A stretch of DNA of 42,142 nt from a virus, in the IMG/VR virus record IMGVR_UViG_3300025138_000091, positions 1-42,142 of that record. One strand, given 5' to 3'. The notes below the pieces were generated by a model that searched no databases, was not told the origin of the DNA, and saw nothing but the letters and a program-made list of their open reading frames with translations. This document shows, one piece after another, positions 7,605-15,815 of this stretch (within the stretch, counting starts at the first letter, position 1; each line of letters begins with the position of its first letter). The translations under genes were made by a program, and so were the position numbers.

Positions 7605-9889
7605 ATTCGGAAATAAATGTTATAAAGAGTGACGGTACTAAGGCACCGATAGAACTAGATAAGATACATAGAATGGTTGAGAAGTCTTGTAGAGGCATCA
7701 ACGGTGTATCAGAGTCATCTGTAGAGATGAACTCAGGTCTTCAGTTCTTTGATGGTATCACTACCCAAGAGATACAAAAGATTTTAGTTAAGAGTGCAAG
7801 TGATTTGATATCACTTGAGAACCCAAACTACCAATTCGTTGCAGCCAGACTGTTACTATTTGGTATACAGAAACAAGTATTGAATACTAAGTGGAAAGAC
7901 TCAGAGATATATCCACCACTACAAGACTTGATACAGAGAAATATTGATAGGGGTCTATACACGAAAGACCTAGTAGAGAAATACTCAGATAAAGAGTTGA
8001 AGAAACTAAACTCTTACATGAGACATAGTAGAGACTTTGACTTCACCTATGCAGGTCTACAACAAGTAGTAGACAAGTATCTAGTACAAGACAGGTCAAC
8101 AGGCACATTGTTTGAGACACCTCAGTTCATGTACATGTTGATTGCAATGACATTATTTCAGAACTATGATGCAGACGACAGATTATTGTATGTAAGAAGA
8201 TACTATGATGCAGTGAGTATGTTTAAGATTAACATACCTACACCAGTTATGGCGGGTGTTAGAACACCACTGAAACAGTTCGCATCATGTGTACTAGTTG
8301 ATACAGATGATTCATTAGACTCATTGTTCGCATCAGACATGGCGATTGGTAGATATGTCGCCCAAAGGGCAGGTATTGGTATCAATGCAGGTCGCATCAG
8401 AGGTTTGGGTGCAAAGATTCGAGGGGGTGAAGTACAACACACTGGTGTTATACCATTTCTGAAGAAGTTTGAGTCAACAGTAAGATGTTGCACTCAGAAT
8501 GGTGTAAGGGGTGGAAGTGCAACAGTTCATTTCCCTATCTGGCATCAAGAAATAGAAGACATTATTGTCTTAAAGAACAACAAGGGTACTGAAGACAACA
8601 GAGTAAGAAAGTTAGACTATTCTATTCAGTTGTCAGAGTTATTCTATAAGAGATTTCTAAACAATCAAGAGATTACATTGTTTAGTCCTCATAATGTGCC
8701 TGGTTTATACGAGGCATTTGGTACACCAGGGTTTGATGAACTCTATGAGAAGTATGAGAATGCATACTCAATACCAAAACAAAAAGTGAGTGCAAGAGAA
8801 CTCATAACAGATTTATTAAAAGAACGAGCGGAGACTGGCCGTATTTACATCATGAATATTGACCACTGCAATAGTCATAGTTCATTTACAGACAAAGTGA
8901 ACATGAGTAATCTATGTCAAGAGATAACATTACCAACAGACCCAATTGACCATATTGATGACCATGGTGGCGAGATAGCACTTTGTATATTAAGTGCTGT
9001 CAATGTTGGTGTTATCAAAGATGATGAGATGCAAGACATATGTGAACTTGCAGTGAGAGGTCTAGAAGAACTGATTGATTATCAAGAATATCCAGTGAAG
9101 GCGGCCGAGATGTCGACACTTGCAAGAAGAAGTCTAGGTATAGGGTACATTGGTCTTGCACATTACCTTGCAAAACATAGAGTCAAGTATTCGGATCCAG
9201 AAGCATGGCAATTAGTTCATGACCTTACAGAGAGATTTCAATACTACTTGCTACGAGCATCTAATCAACTTGCAAAAGAGAAAGGTGCATGTGACTACTT
9301 CGATAGAACTAAGTACGCCCAAGGATTACTACCTATTGACCATTACAAAAAAGAGGTTGATGATATTGTCAAACCAGTGTATACTAGAGACTGGGAATAC
9401 TTAAGAGCAGAGATATTGACTCATGGTTTAAGACATTCAACACTAACGGCGCAAATGCCAAGTGAATCATCATCTGTTGTATGTAATGCGACTAATGGTA
9501 TTGAACCACCTAGAGACCATCTCTCAGTTAAGAAGAGTAAGAAAGGTACACTGAAACAGATAGTGCCTCAGTATTCTACTCTTAAGAGTGCATACACATT
9601 GCTATGGGATATGCCAGACAACACTGGTTATATCAATATAGTTGCAGTGATGCAGAAGTTCTTTGACCAAGGCATTAGTGGTAACTGGTCATATAATCCA
9701 GAACAATACCCTAACAATGAAGTACCAGTATCAGTCATGGCAAAAGACTTACTGAATACTTATAAGTATGGTTGGAAGACATCATACTACCAGAACACCA
9801 TGGATGGAAAAGTTGAAGATGTTATTGCAGACGAACTTGCACCAACACAAATTGAAGGAGATGAAGACTGCGATGCCTGTGCCATATGA
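7601..9889 (+). CDS. nrdA: Ribonucleoside-diphosphate reductase large subunit (class Ia)
   Basis: This encodes 762 residues, full length for class I NrdA. An N-terminal ATP-cone-like segment (about 1-90) is followed by the ten-stranded barrel. Catalytic residues are intact: C230 and C462 form the redox pair, N437, C439 and E441 form the radical site (NLCQE), paired Tyr residues lie near the C-terminus (SYYQN), and the terminal swinging-arm motif is CDAC. It reduces ribonucleotides to deoxyribonucleotides with NrdB. Its start overlaps primase by 4 nt and its end overlaps a 2OG oxygenase gene by 17 nt, so this is a compact operon for DNA precursor supply. Confidence 0.95.
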   Translation: MNSEINVIKSDGTKAPIELDKIHRMVEKSCRGINGVSESSVEMNSGLQFFDGITTQEIQKILVKSASDLISLENPNYQFVAARLLLFGIQKQVLNTKWKDSEIYPPLQDLIQRNIDRGLYTKDLVEKYSDKELKKLNSYMRHSRDFDFTYAGLQQVVDKYLVQDRSTGTLFETPQFMYMLIAMTLFQNYDADDRLLYVRRYYDAVSMFKINIPTPVMAGVRTPLKQFASCVLVDTDDSLDSLFASDMAIGRYVAQRAGIGINAGRIRGLGAKIRGGEVQHTGVIPFLKKFESTVRCCTQNGVRGGSATVHFPIWHQEIEDIIVLKNNKGTEDNRVRKLDYSIQLSELFYKRFLNNQEITLFSPHNVPGLYEAFGTPGFDELYEKYENAYSIPKQKVSARELITDLLKERAETGRIYIMNIDHCNSHSSFTDKVNMSNLCQEITLPTDPIDHIDDHGGEIALCILSAVNVGVIKDDEMQDICELAVRGLEELIDYQEYPVKAAEMSTLARRSLGIGYIGLAHYLAKHRVKYSDPEAWQLVHDLTERFQYYLLRASNQLAKEKGACDYFDRTKYAQGLLPIDHYKKEVDDIVKPVYTRDWEYLRAEILTHGLRHSTLTAQMPSESSSVVCNATNGIEPPRDHLSVKKSKKGTLKQIVPQYSTLKSAYTLLWDMPDNTGYINIVAVMQKFFDQGISGNWSYNPEQYPNNEVPVSVMAKDLLNTYKYGWKTSYYQNTMDGKVEDVIADELAPTQIEGDEDCDACAI

Positions 9890-10844
9890 TGAAAAGACTG
9901 TAGACTATAAAGTTGTACCCACTAGACCCCACCACGGCATCTATCAATTTCGTGGTAAAGAACATGAACCTGAAGTGAAAGGAAGTTTAAGAGGTACAAC
10001 TAACCCCATAACATGGCAATTCATGAAGAATCGTTATGTTGTTCTCAAAGATTTCTTACCTAAACATATGATTACATTTGCAATGGACATATGGAAATCT
10101 CATGAAGAATTGGGTACAGATACATCTGTAGAAAACAAAGATATTACTTACAAGAACCCTATTGATTCAATAGGTAAGTCTTCTGGTAAGTATTGTTCGC
10201 CATGGGGTAATGCATTGTCACATTACATTCATAATAAACTAGAAGATTGTTTTGACATGAACCTAGTAGAGTCATATTCATACACTAGAAAATATCATAG
10301 AGGTGCATATCTAGGTTCACATACAGATAGACCTTCGTGTGAGGTGAGTGCAACATTATGTTTAGACTATAGGACAGATGACCAGACACCATGGACAATA
10401 TGGTTGAGAAACGATAAGAACTATGCAGGCGTAGATGCAGAGATATGTAAGAATGAATCACAAGATATGAATCATAGACAACGATTAAAGAATAGTTGCA
10501 TACCAGTGAACTTAGAACCAGGTGATATACTATTGTATCAAGGTCCTAATATACCACACTGGCGAGATAGATTTCTAGGCGACTACAGTTATCATCTATT
10601 CACGCATTTTGTCAATAGAGATTCAAAAATGAACTCAATACCAGATTTCTACTATGGTAAAGATGACACGCAAGTTGCATTACAATTAGACGGCAGACCA
10701 AATAGATGGTCAGACGATAACGAAACACAAACAAATCAGAGCGACATGGCAAAGTCATTTAATGATAAATACTACGCTACAGATTATGGGCAATTCGTGA
10801 ATGATTACGATGATTTAGTACTAATAGAGAGTAAAAGAAAATGA
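9873..10844 (+). CDS. 2OG-Fe(II) dioxygenase family protein (prolyl-hydroxylase-like)
   Basis: This encodes 323 residues if translation starts at ATG 9873; ATG 9861 is a possible alternative 4 codons upstream. A double-stranded beta-helix with the Fe(II) triad is visible: H150-x-D152 in SHTDRPS and a distal His in NIPHWRD (H229), preceded by a PGDILLY strand typical of the fold. Such enzymes use 2-oxoglutarate and O2 to hydroxylate proteins, nucleic acids or small molecules; the substrate is unknown. It is wedged between nrdA and nrdB with overlaps at both ends, so it is co-translated with ribonucleotide reductase. Confidence 0.8.
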   Translation: MPVPYDEKTVDYKVVPTRPHHGIYQFRGKEHEPEVKGSLRGTTNPITWQFMKNRYVVLKDFLPKHMITFAMDIWKSHEELGTDTSVENKDITYKNPIDSIGKSSGKYCSPWGNALSHYIHNKLEDCFDMNLVESYSYTRKYHRGAYLGSHTDRPSCEVSATLCLDYRTDDQTPWTIWLRNDKNYAGVDAEICKNESQDMNHRQRLKNSCIPVNLEPGDILLYQGPNIPHWRDRFLGDYSYHLFTHFVNRDSKMNSIPDFYYGKDDTQVALQLDGRPNRWSDDNETQTNQSDMAKSFNDKYYATDYGQFVNDYDDLVLIESKRK

Positions 10845-11938
10845 CGGTATTTAACAAGAAAAACATAGACTTTACAAAGAACAAGATATTCTTTGGCGAA
10901 GAACTAAACACACAAAGATTCGATGAGTTTAAGTACCCTATATTTGATAAACTAACTCAGACTCAGTTAGGATTCTTCTGGAGACCAGAAGAGGTATCAT
11001 TACAGAAAGACCGTAATGATTACGCACAACTTAATGATGCACAAAAACATATCTTTACCTCTAACTTGAGATATCAAACACTGCTCGATAGTGTTCAAGG
11101 TAGGGCGCCATCAATAGCATTTCTACCCTTTGTCACTATACCAGAACTTGAGTCGTGTATCATCACATGGGATTTCATGGAAACAATACATTCACGAAGT
11201 TACACCCACATTATAAAGAACATCTATAGTAACCCTAGTGACATATTTGACACGATTATAGATGAACCTGCAATTGTTAAGAGAGCAGAGATGGTGACAG
11301 AGAAATACGACAAGTTCATTGAGTTGGGTCGTAGAAGACTATTAGGTCTAAAAGTAGATGAATACGAGTTGTACAAGTCATTGTACCTTGCATTGATATC
11401 AGTAAACATACTAGAGGGTGTAAGATTCTTCGTATCGTTTGCATGTTCGTTCGCATTCGGTGAACTTAAGACTATGGAAGGCAGTGCAAAGATAATATCA
11501 TTCATCGCCAGAGACGAGGCACAACATCTTGCAATCACTCAACACATACTGAAGTGTTATAAGAATCAAGAGAATGATTCTATGATGACTAAAGTGATGA
11601 AAGATTGTGAGTCAGAAGTATATGACATGTATAGAGATGCAGTCGCCCAAGAGAAAGAATGGGCAGAGTTCTTATTCAAAGAGGGTTCAATGATTGGTCT
11701 ATCAGTACCACTACTTGGTAATTACATAGAATACATTTGCAACAAGAGACTTAGGGCGATTGGTTTAGACCCAATCTTTAATGTCTCATCTGCTAACAAC
11801 CCACTACCATGGACGAAACATTGGTTTAACAGTAGAGGATTACAAAACGCACCCCAAGAGACAGAGATTGAATCTTATGTCATTGGTGGTATTAAACAAG
11901 ATGTCGATGATAACACATTTGACAATTTTACATTATAA
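10841..11938 (+). CDS. nrdB: Ribonucleoside-diphosphate reductase small subunit (class Ia)
   Basis: This encodes 365 residues. The di-iron ligands are visible in order: D83, E114 and H117 (E-T-I-H), E192 (I-L-E-G), and E226 and H229 (DEAQH). The radical-forming Tyr is Y121, four residues after H117, so this is a classical tyrosyl-radical subunit rather than a radical-free or Mn-only variant. It pairs with the NrdA encoded two genes upstream. The start overlaps the 2OG oxygenase stop by 4 nt, and the stop overlaps the next small gene by 1 nt. Confidence 0.95.
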   Translation: MTVFNKKNIDFTKNKIFFGEELNTQRFDEFKYPIFDKLTQTQLGFFWRPEEVSLQKDRNDYAQLNDAQKHIFTSNLRYQTLLDSVQGRAPSIAFLPFVTIPELESCIITWDFMETIHSRSYTHIIKNIYSNPSDIFDTIIDEPAIVKRAEMVTEKYDKFIELGRRRLLGLKVDEYELYKSLYLALISVNILEGVRFFVSFACSFAFGELKTMEGSAKIISFIARDEAQHLAITQHILKCYKNQENDSMMTKVMKDCESEVYDMYRDAVAQEKEWAEFLFKEGSMIGLSVPLLGNYIEYICNKRLRAIGLDPIFNVSSANNPLPWTKHWFNSRGLQNAPQETEIESYVIGGIKQDVDDNTFDNFTL

Positions 11939-12105
11939 TGGATGCAGTAATAATAATCATGATAATATGGTTCGCCCTAGTATCACTAGTCACATTTATA
12001 TTCTTTGATGAAGGCACCAAGGGTGTAGAGAAAGAACCTTACTATGGTAGAAAGACTGGTAAGATGTACACCGCAAAGTCATCAAGAAAGGATTATATAC
12101 TATGA
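11938..12105 (+). CDS. Small single-span membrane protein
   Basis: This encodes 55 residues. It starts within the nrdB stop (TAATG) and ends with an ATGA overlap onto the cytochrome c gene. Residues 3-23 form one hydrophobic membrane span; the rest is a basic, hydrophilic tail ending in KSSRKDYIL. The tight coupling with the membrane-anchored cytochrome c suggests a shared role at the membrane. I recognise no family. Confidence 0.6.
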   Translation: MDAVIIIMIIWFALVSLVTFIFFDEGTKGVEKEPYYGRKTGKMYTAKSSRKDYIL

Positions 12106-12563
12106 GAGAATTGGGAATGGTGTTAGTAGGGTGTTTTATCTTTGTAGTATTCTTTACTACTATGATATATCCTGATATCGAATACAAAAATCACCCAAAT
12201 ACAAGTTCATGTACTGGTATGTGTTATGCAGAGTATATAGAATTGAATGGAAATGTTGCAGAACAAATACAAAAGAAAAAAGAAATAGCGATAGCGAAAG
12301 CAGAATCAGGTATAGTCGATGAGTTTGAAACTATAAGAGGAACATGGGCAGGTTGCGGTGCATGTCATGGACCAGATGGCGGTGGTGGTATAGGACCTAA
12401 ACTTGCTGGTCAGACAGCAGACTACATAAGTGGTAGACTAATTTCTTACAAGAACAAAGAGAAGATAGGTTCACAAAGTGCTATGATGTGGGGTCAAGCA
12501 GGAATGTTATCAGATGCAGACATACAGATTATAGGTAAATTTATACAAAAGGAGTTAAAATGA
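12102..12563 (+). CDS. Membrane-anchored class I cytochrome c
   Basis: This encodes 153 residues. An N-terminal hydrophobic segment (about 5-23) should act as an uncleaved signal anchor. The C-terminal domain carries the covalent heme site C85-G-A-C88-H89, followed by a Gly-rich loop (GPDGGGGIGPKLAGQ) and Met residues at 128, 129 and 135 for the sixth ligand, as in small c-type cytochromes of the c553/c5 kind. A second Cys pair (C37, C41) in the linker could form a disulfide. It would be matured in the host periplasm and carry electrons there. Phage-encoded cytochrome c is unusual. It overlaps glutaredoxin by 4 nt. Confidence 0.8.
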   Translation: MRELGMVLVGCFIFVVFFTTMIYPDIEYKNHPNTSSCTGMCYAEYIELNGNVAEQIQKKKEIAIAKAESGIVDEFETIRGTWAGCGACHGPDGGGGIGPKLAGQTADYISGRLISYKNKEKIGSQSAMMWGQAGMLSDADIQIIGKFIQKELK

Positions 12564-12781
12564 TTGAAATATACGGAAAACCACAATGTCCATATTGTGA
12601 CATGGCGAAGAGATTATGTGAAGAACAAGGGTACGACTATGTATACAAGTCACTCGGTACAGACTTTGACAGAGAAGAGATGATGAACACATTTCCAACT
12701 GCAAGAACATTTCCTCAGATTAGAATAGACGAAGAGTCAATTGGTGGGTATACAGAACTACTAGAGTGGCATAAGGCATGA
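12560..12781 (+). CDS. Glutaredoxin
   Basis: This encodes 73 residues behind AAGGAG. It shows the thioredoxin fold of small glutaredoxins: active site C10-P-Y-C13, the cis-Pro region FPQI (P52), and the glutathione-binding GGY (62-64). It is the likely electron donor for NrdAB, matching T4 nrdC in function. Its start overlaps the cytochrome c stop and its end overlaps the next gene (ATGA), so the reductase and its reductant are made together. Confidence 0.9.
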   Translation: MIEIYGKPQCPYCDMAKRLCEEQGYDYVYKSLGTDFDREEMMNTFPTARTFPQIRIDEESIGGYTELLEWHKA

Positions 12782-13035
12782 GAACAATTCACCTATTTTT
12801 ACCACCAGAAAACGAACAAGATGTTATATCAGAAAGATATAAACACATCTGTAATACTCTAGACAAAATGGTAAATGAGGTGAGAATATACACAAAGGGG
12901 TCAGACTTTCACAACGCCCAAGAATGGGAGTTACCTTTTGTGGTGTTAGATGGTAAGAAGAAATCATTTGACAATTTTTGGAATGAAGTAATAGGCGAAA
13001 AGAAACTAGACGATGGAGATTTACTGCAAGAATAA
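12778..13035 (+). CDS. Small protein of unknown function in the nucleotide operon
   Basis: This encodes 85 residues. It overlaps glutaredoxin by 4 nt and the HExxH gene by 23 nt. The sequence is mixed alpha/beta, with an LPFVVLDGKKKSFDNFW segment (about 53-69) that resembles the second half of a thioredoxin-like fold. No CxxC active site exists; the only Cys is at about position 25. I make no functional assignment. Confidence 0.6.
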   Translation: MRTIHLFLPPENEQDVISERYKHICNTLDKMVNEVRIYTKGSDFHNAQEWELPFVVLDGKKKSFDNFWNEVIGEKKLDDGDLLQE

Positions 13036-13336
13036 TCTATTGTTAGACAAGGCAGTAGAGTATGCGAATACGCTGGGTATCAGTGAGATGCCTGCGATTA
13101 TATCTATTAAACGATTACCACCATCATTTCCTCAACAAGGGTTAATCGAACACCCACGAGAACTAGACAACACACCATATATCAACATATATGTGAAACT
13201 AAACAAAGAACGATACATCACACTTGCACATGAAATGGTGCATGTCAGACAAGTCTTAAACGGCGATAAAATAAACGAAAATGAGGCATATTTACTTGAG
13301 AAAACACTTGACAATGACCACAGGAAACGGTTATAA
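13013..13336 (+). CDS. Small zinc-metalloprotease-like protein (HExxH)
   Basis: This encodes 107 residues. The zinc motif H73-E74-M-V-H77 lies in a helix (ITLAHEMVHVRQ), followed about 11 residues later by an N-E-N-E-A-Y segment that can supply the third ligand, in the manner of minimal gluzincin or SprT-like peptidases. No signal peptide is visible, so it is cytoplasmic. The role could be protein processing or host interference; the substrate is unknown. A strong promoter for the next gene lies inside its last 30 nt. Confidence 0.65.
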   Translation: MEIYCKNNLLLDKAVEYANTLGISEMPAIISIKRLPPSFPQQGLIEHPRELDNTPYINIYVKLNKERYITLAHEMVHVRQVLNGDKINENEAYLLEKTLDNDHRKRL

Positions 13337-13337
13337 T
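13308..13337 (+). promoter_or_regulatory. Sigma70-like promoter for the deoxynucleotidase gene
   Basis: TTGACA (13308-13313) and TATAAT (13332-13337) are both perfect consensus hexamers separated by 18 nt. The start codon of the next gene is only 7 nt downstream, at the expected transcription start, and has no Shine-Dalgarno. A leaderless transcript is therefore predicted. The promoter overlaps the end of the HExxH gene. Confidence 0.65.
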
Positions 13338-13343
13338 CCTACC

Positions 13344-13853
13344 ATGATGAAAGGAAAAGTAAAAAGAGTTTTTATTGATATGGACGGAGTTCTTGCAGAC
13401 TTCTTGAGAGGTGTAGAAATGCCTCAGTATTTGGGTGAACCACTTACGAATGATGCAGAAGGACATTCTACATATGACGATAGAAAAGAAGAACTAACAA
13501 ACAAAAGATTATTCGCAAACTTACCCCCAATGGTCGACATGTATGACTTACTTGCATATGTCAGACATTGTGAAGTACCGTGGGAGATATTGACTGCCGC
13601 CGGTGAGGTGAACAGACATCTAGTAGTGCATGACAAGAACGAATGGATTAAGAGATATGTTGACCCTACAGTGCCAGTCACTTGTACCTTCACTGGTACT
13701 CAGAAGGCGGCATACGCCTATGAGGGTAGTGTGTTGATTGACGACAGACAGAAGAACATTGATGCATGGAACGATGCAGGTGGTATCGGTATTACACATA
13801 TCAGTGCAAGAGATACCATACAACAATTAAAGTTGTTAAGAAATAACGACTAA
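13344..13853 (+). CDS. 5'(3')-deoxyribonucleotidase, HAD superfamily
   Basis: This encodes 169 residues from ATG 13344 (13347 is equally possible). HAD motif I is D12-M-D14-G-V-L-A-D19. A later LIDDRQKNID segment (about 130-139) provides motif IV, and the central W-x-I-L-T-A-A region holds the motif II Thr. Enzymes of this family dephosphorylate deoxynucleoside monophosphates and tune dNTP pools, fitting the upstream nrdAB cluster. An in-frame frame continues 63 nt further upstream inside the previous gene. The perfect promoter directly upstream makes the ATG at 13344 the better start. Confidence 0.8.
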   Translation: MMKGKVKRVFIDMDGVLADFLRGVEMPQYLGEPLTNDAEGHSTYDDRKEELTNKRLFANLPPMVDMYDLLAYVRHCEVPWEILTAAGEVNRHLVVHDKNEWIKRYVDPTVPVTCTFTGTQKAAYAYEGSVLIDDRQKNIDAWNDAGGIGITHISARDTIQQLKLLRNND

Positions 13854-13856
13854 ATA
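13849..13856 (+). promoter_or_regulatory. Late-promoter-like box ACTAAATA, 5 nt before a start codon
   Basis: ACTAAATA overlaps the stop codon of the nucleotidase gene and ends exactly 5 nt before ATG 13862, which has no Shine-Dalgarno. The geometry is the same as at 4310, 24113, 26363 and 32817. Confidence 0.45.
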
Positions 13857-13861
13857 CTAGT

Positions 13862-14152
13862 ATGAACAGATTAAGAAGGGTGTGGAATAACACCAAGAAA
13901 ATAACACGGTATATCTATGAGAGCATCAAAACGCTCTTTACTAAGAGATACTTTGTTACTGTTTCGTTTAATAGTGTATATGGTGATTCAGACGATAGAA
14001 CATTTATCGCCAAGAAAATCATTGTACAGAAAGAGAAACATCTCAAGTTTAGAGATGAAGAGAATAAAGTAGTTGAGTATAGAAGTTCAGGTGGTCTGAA
14101 CTTTATCATAGAAGATTACGAGTATAAGTATGGAACCAGAAAGACCAAATAG
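13862..14152 (+). CDS. Conserved small marine phage protein, function unknown
   Basis: This encodes 96 residues. A basic amphipathic N-terminal third (about 1-28) is followed by a beta-rich domain with YFVTVSFNSV and a YRSSGGLNFIIED segment near the C-terminus. I recognise this layout from small proteins in marine T4-like phages, with no known function. It starts directly after a late-promoter-like box and overlaps the next tiny gene by 23 nt. Confidence 0.6.
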   Translation: MNRLRRVWNNTKKITRYIYESIKTLFTKRYFVTVSFNSVYGDSDDRTFIAKKIIVQKEKHLKFRDEENKVVEYRSSGGLNFIIEDYEYKYGTRKTK

Positions 14153-14207
14153 AGAACAACTCATATTTATGTTCTTCGTGTTTGCAATCATACTTTTAGT
14201 TATATAA
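14130..14207 (+). CDS. Tiny membrane peptide
   Basis: This is a 25-residue frame: ten hydrophilic residues and then a hydrophobic stretch (LIFMFFVFAIILLVI) to the end. It overlaps the previous gene by 23 nt and ends 13 nt before the i-spanin start, next to the lysis genes. It may be a genuine single-span peptide, but its shortness makes it tentative. Confidence 0.35.
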   Translation: MEPERPNREQLIFMFFVFAIILLVI

Positions 14208-14220
14208 TAGGGAGTAAATT

Positions 14221-14601
14221 ATGAATCAATTTTTCATAGCAATAATACTCGTGCTGGGTCTAGGTGGTTATTATCTCTACAATGAGAATATCACACTGAA
14301 AGACAATAACGCTAAGTTAGAGTACGCAGTAGAAGAACAGAAACAGGCGATGACCGCCATGAAAGAGTCTTACGAGAAACAAGGTAAGGCACTTATGAAC
14401 ATGTCACGAGTCAACGCACAAATAGAACAAGAGAAGGCAGAGTATCTACAGATATTCGCTAGACACAATCTTGACCTACTTGCACTTAAGAGACCAGGTA
14501 TGATTGAATTGAGATTCAACAATGCAAGTGAAGGAGTTATGGAGGGACTAGAAGATGATACAAAGATACTTTACAATATCGGCGCTGATACTCCTGAGTA
14601 G
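14221..14601 (+). CDS. Inner-membrane spanin (Rz-like)
   Basis: This encodes 126 residues, with a good GGAG Shine-Dalgarno. An N-terminal membrane anchor (about 4-20) is followed by a long charged helical region (about 25-85) in which heptads are evident, the standard design of an i-spanin that faces the periplasm. The last 47 nt overlap, out of frame, a lipoprotein gene, which is the classic embedded/overlapped Rz-Rz1 arrangement. The pair fuses inner and outer membranes in the last step of lysis of a Gram-negative host. Confidence 0.65.
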   Translation: MNQFFIAIILVLGLGGYYLYNENITLKDNNAKLEYAVEEQKQAMTAMKESYEKQGKALMNMSRVNAQIEQEKAEYLQIFARHNLDLLALKRPGMIELRFNNASEGVMEGLEDDTKILYNIGADTPE

Positions 14602-15070
14602 TTGTTCACTGATACCTACTAAGACAGTAGAGATAGTCAGTAAACCTATTGAGATAGAAATCATGCAACCTGCACTACCTAGACCGGTAGAACTAACTGC
14701 ACCAAAATGGTATGTCGTATCAGAGGCACGAATCGTCAATCGATGTAATCAAGTTATGAAACTTGATGCGAATGGTGAACACATTGTCAAAGAAGATGGT
14801 ACACATCAATTAACTAGACCTAAATCATGTGACTTATCAGAAAGAGAGAATCCAGATTGGCCAGAAGGGTACACATATCTAGATAGATTCTTAGATGAAA
14901 TCAAAGATATGAATAACGGAGAAATCGTCTTCGTTGCAACTACTGTTGGCGACTACAAAGTCATGGCAGAAGACATGCAAGAATTAAAACGATACATCAA
15001 ACAACTTGGTGAAGTAGTAGTATATTATAGAGAAGTGACAACACCTAATGAGACCGATAAAGACAAATAG
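14555..15070 (+). CDS. Outer-membrane lipoprotein, probable o-spanin (Rz1-like)
   Basis: This encodes 171 residues. A short signal sequence ends in the lipobox L14-S-S-C17, so the mature protein is lipidated at Cys17. A Pro-rich stretch (IMQPALPRPVELTAP, about 35-49) follows, as in many o-spanins. The C-terminal part (about 55-165) is larger than usual for Rz1 and has two further Cys (about 63 and 93), so it may have an added function. The out-of-frame overlap with the i-spanin gene supports the pairing. Confidence 0.6.
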   Translation: MIQRYFTISALILLSSCSLIPTKTVEIVSKPIEIEIMQPALPRPVELTAPKWYVVSEARIVNRCNQVMKLDANGEHIVKEDGTHQLTRPKSCDLSERENPDWPEGYTYLDRFLDEIKDMNNGEIVFVATTVGDYKVMAEDMQELKRYIKQLGEVVVYYREVTTPNETDKDK

Positions 15071-15815
15071 TCTAAACAATACATATTCACCGTGTAGAGG
15101 AGATTACAAACAAATCTTCCCTACACCTATGTTTCAAGGTAAGGCAAACCTCAATCACGAAATTGTCGCTGAACACTGTAGAGATGTAGTAGGTAAAATA
15201 CCAAAGGGTAATACAGAAACGGAATACACAACCTACTTCGATAATGATGCAAGAGAAGAGACCCATAATCAACCATGGTATCCAGACTTTGCAAATCAGA
15301 TGAAAGATACTTATATATCTTTCATAAGAAAAATGTGGGATTTCAATGTGTCTGGAATATCTCGACATGACATTCACCTATTTGCATGGGTGAATGTATA
15401 TAATGAACCACACTCCCATAATGTTCATAATCATGTCAAGTCTAGACTATCTGGTACTTACTATGTCTCTACAGATTCTAATTCAGAACCAATTACATTT
15501 TACAATCCTAACATGAGTTCGATATTTGGTCATGGCGCCAGTGATGGACATCATGAAGATGGTCAATTTACCTATCTAGGTAATGAAGGTGGTCAGACTG
15601 AAATGTCATTTTATGCAGAAACAGGTGACTTCTTATTGTGGCCATCGTACATGGTCCATGCAGTGCCACAGGGTAGGTCACGAGGAAAAGGATTAACAGG
15701 TAAGATAAAAGATTACGAAAGAATATCAATATCTTTCAATTTACAACATGCAGAAGATTTAGGGTCATATCATCACGGCGACCCATTTGATTACGGAGTT
15801 TTACACAATGAGTAA
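15048..15815 (+). CDS. 2OG-Fe(II) oxygenase family protein (HxH/LSGTYY type)
   Basis: This encodes 255 residues and overlaps the o-spanin gene by 23 nt. It shows the features of the putative 2OG-Fe(II) oxygenase family common in marine phages: a His-rich PHSHNVHNH segment (121-129), LSGTYY strand (134-139), a GDFLLWPS strand, and the distal His in MVHAVP (H205). These supply the iron ligands of a cupin-like core. The substrate is unknown. It is the first of four consecutive members of the superfamily. Confidence 0.75.
   Translation: MRPIKTNSLNNTYSPCRGDYKQIFPTPMFQGKANLNHEIVAEHCRDVVGKIPKGNTETEYTTYFDNDAREETHNQPWYPDFANQMKDTYISFIRKMWDFNVSGISRHDIHLFAWVNVYNEPHSHNVHNHVKSRLSGTYYVSTDSNSEPITFYNPNMSSIFGHGASDGHHEDGQFTYLGNEGGQTEMSFYAETGDFLLWPSYMVHAVPQGRSRGKGLTGKIKDYERISISFNLQHAEDLGSYHHGDPFDYGVLHNE

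Noticed and set aside
9768-9872. 35-codon upstream extension of the oxygenase gene at 9873
   Set aside because: It lies wholly inside nrdA in another frame and carries no family features. ATG 9873 fits the domain start.
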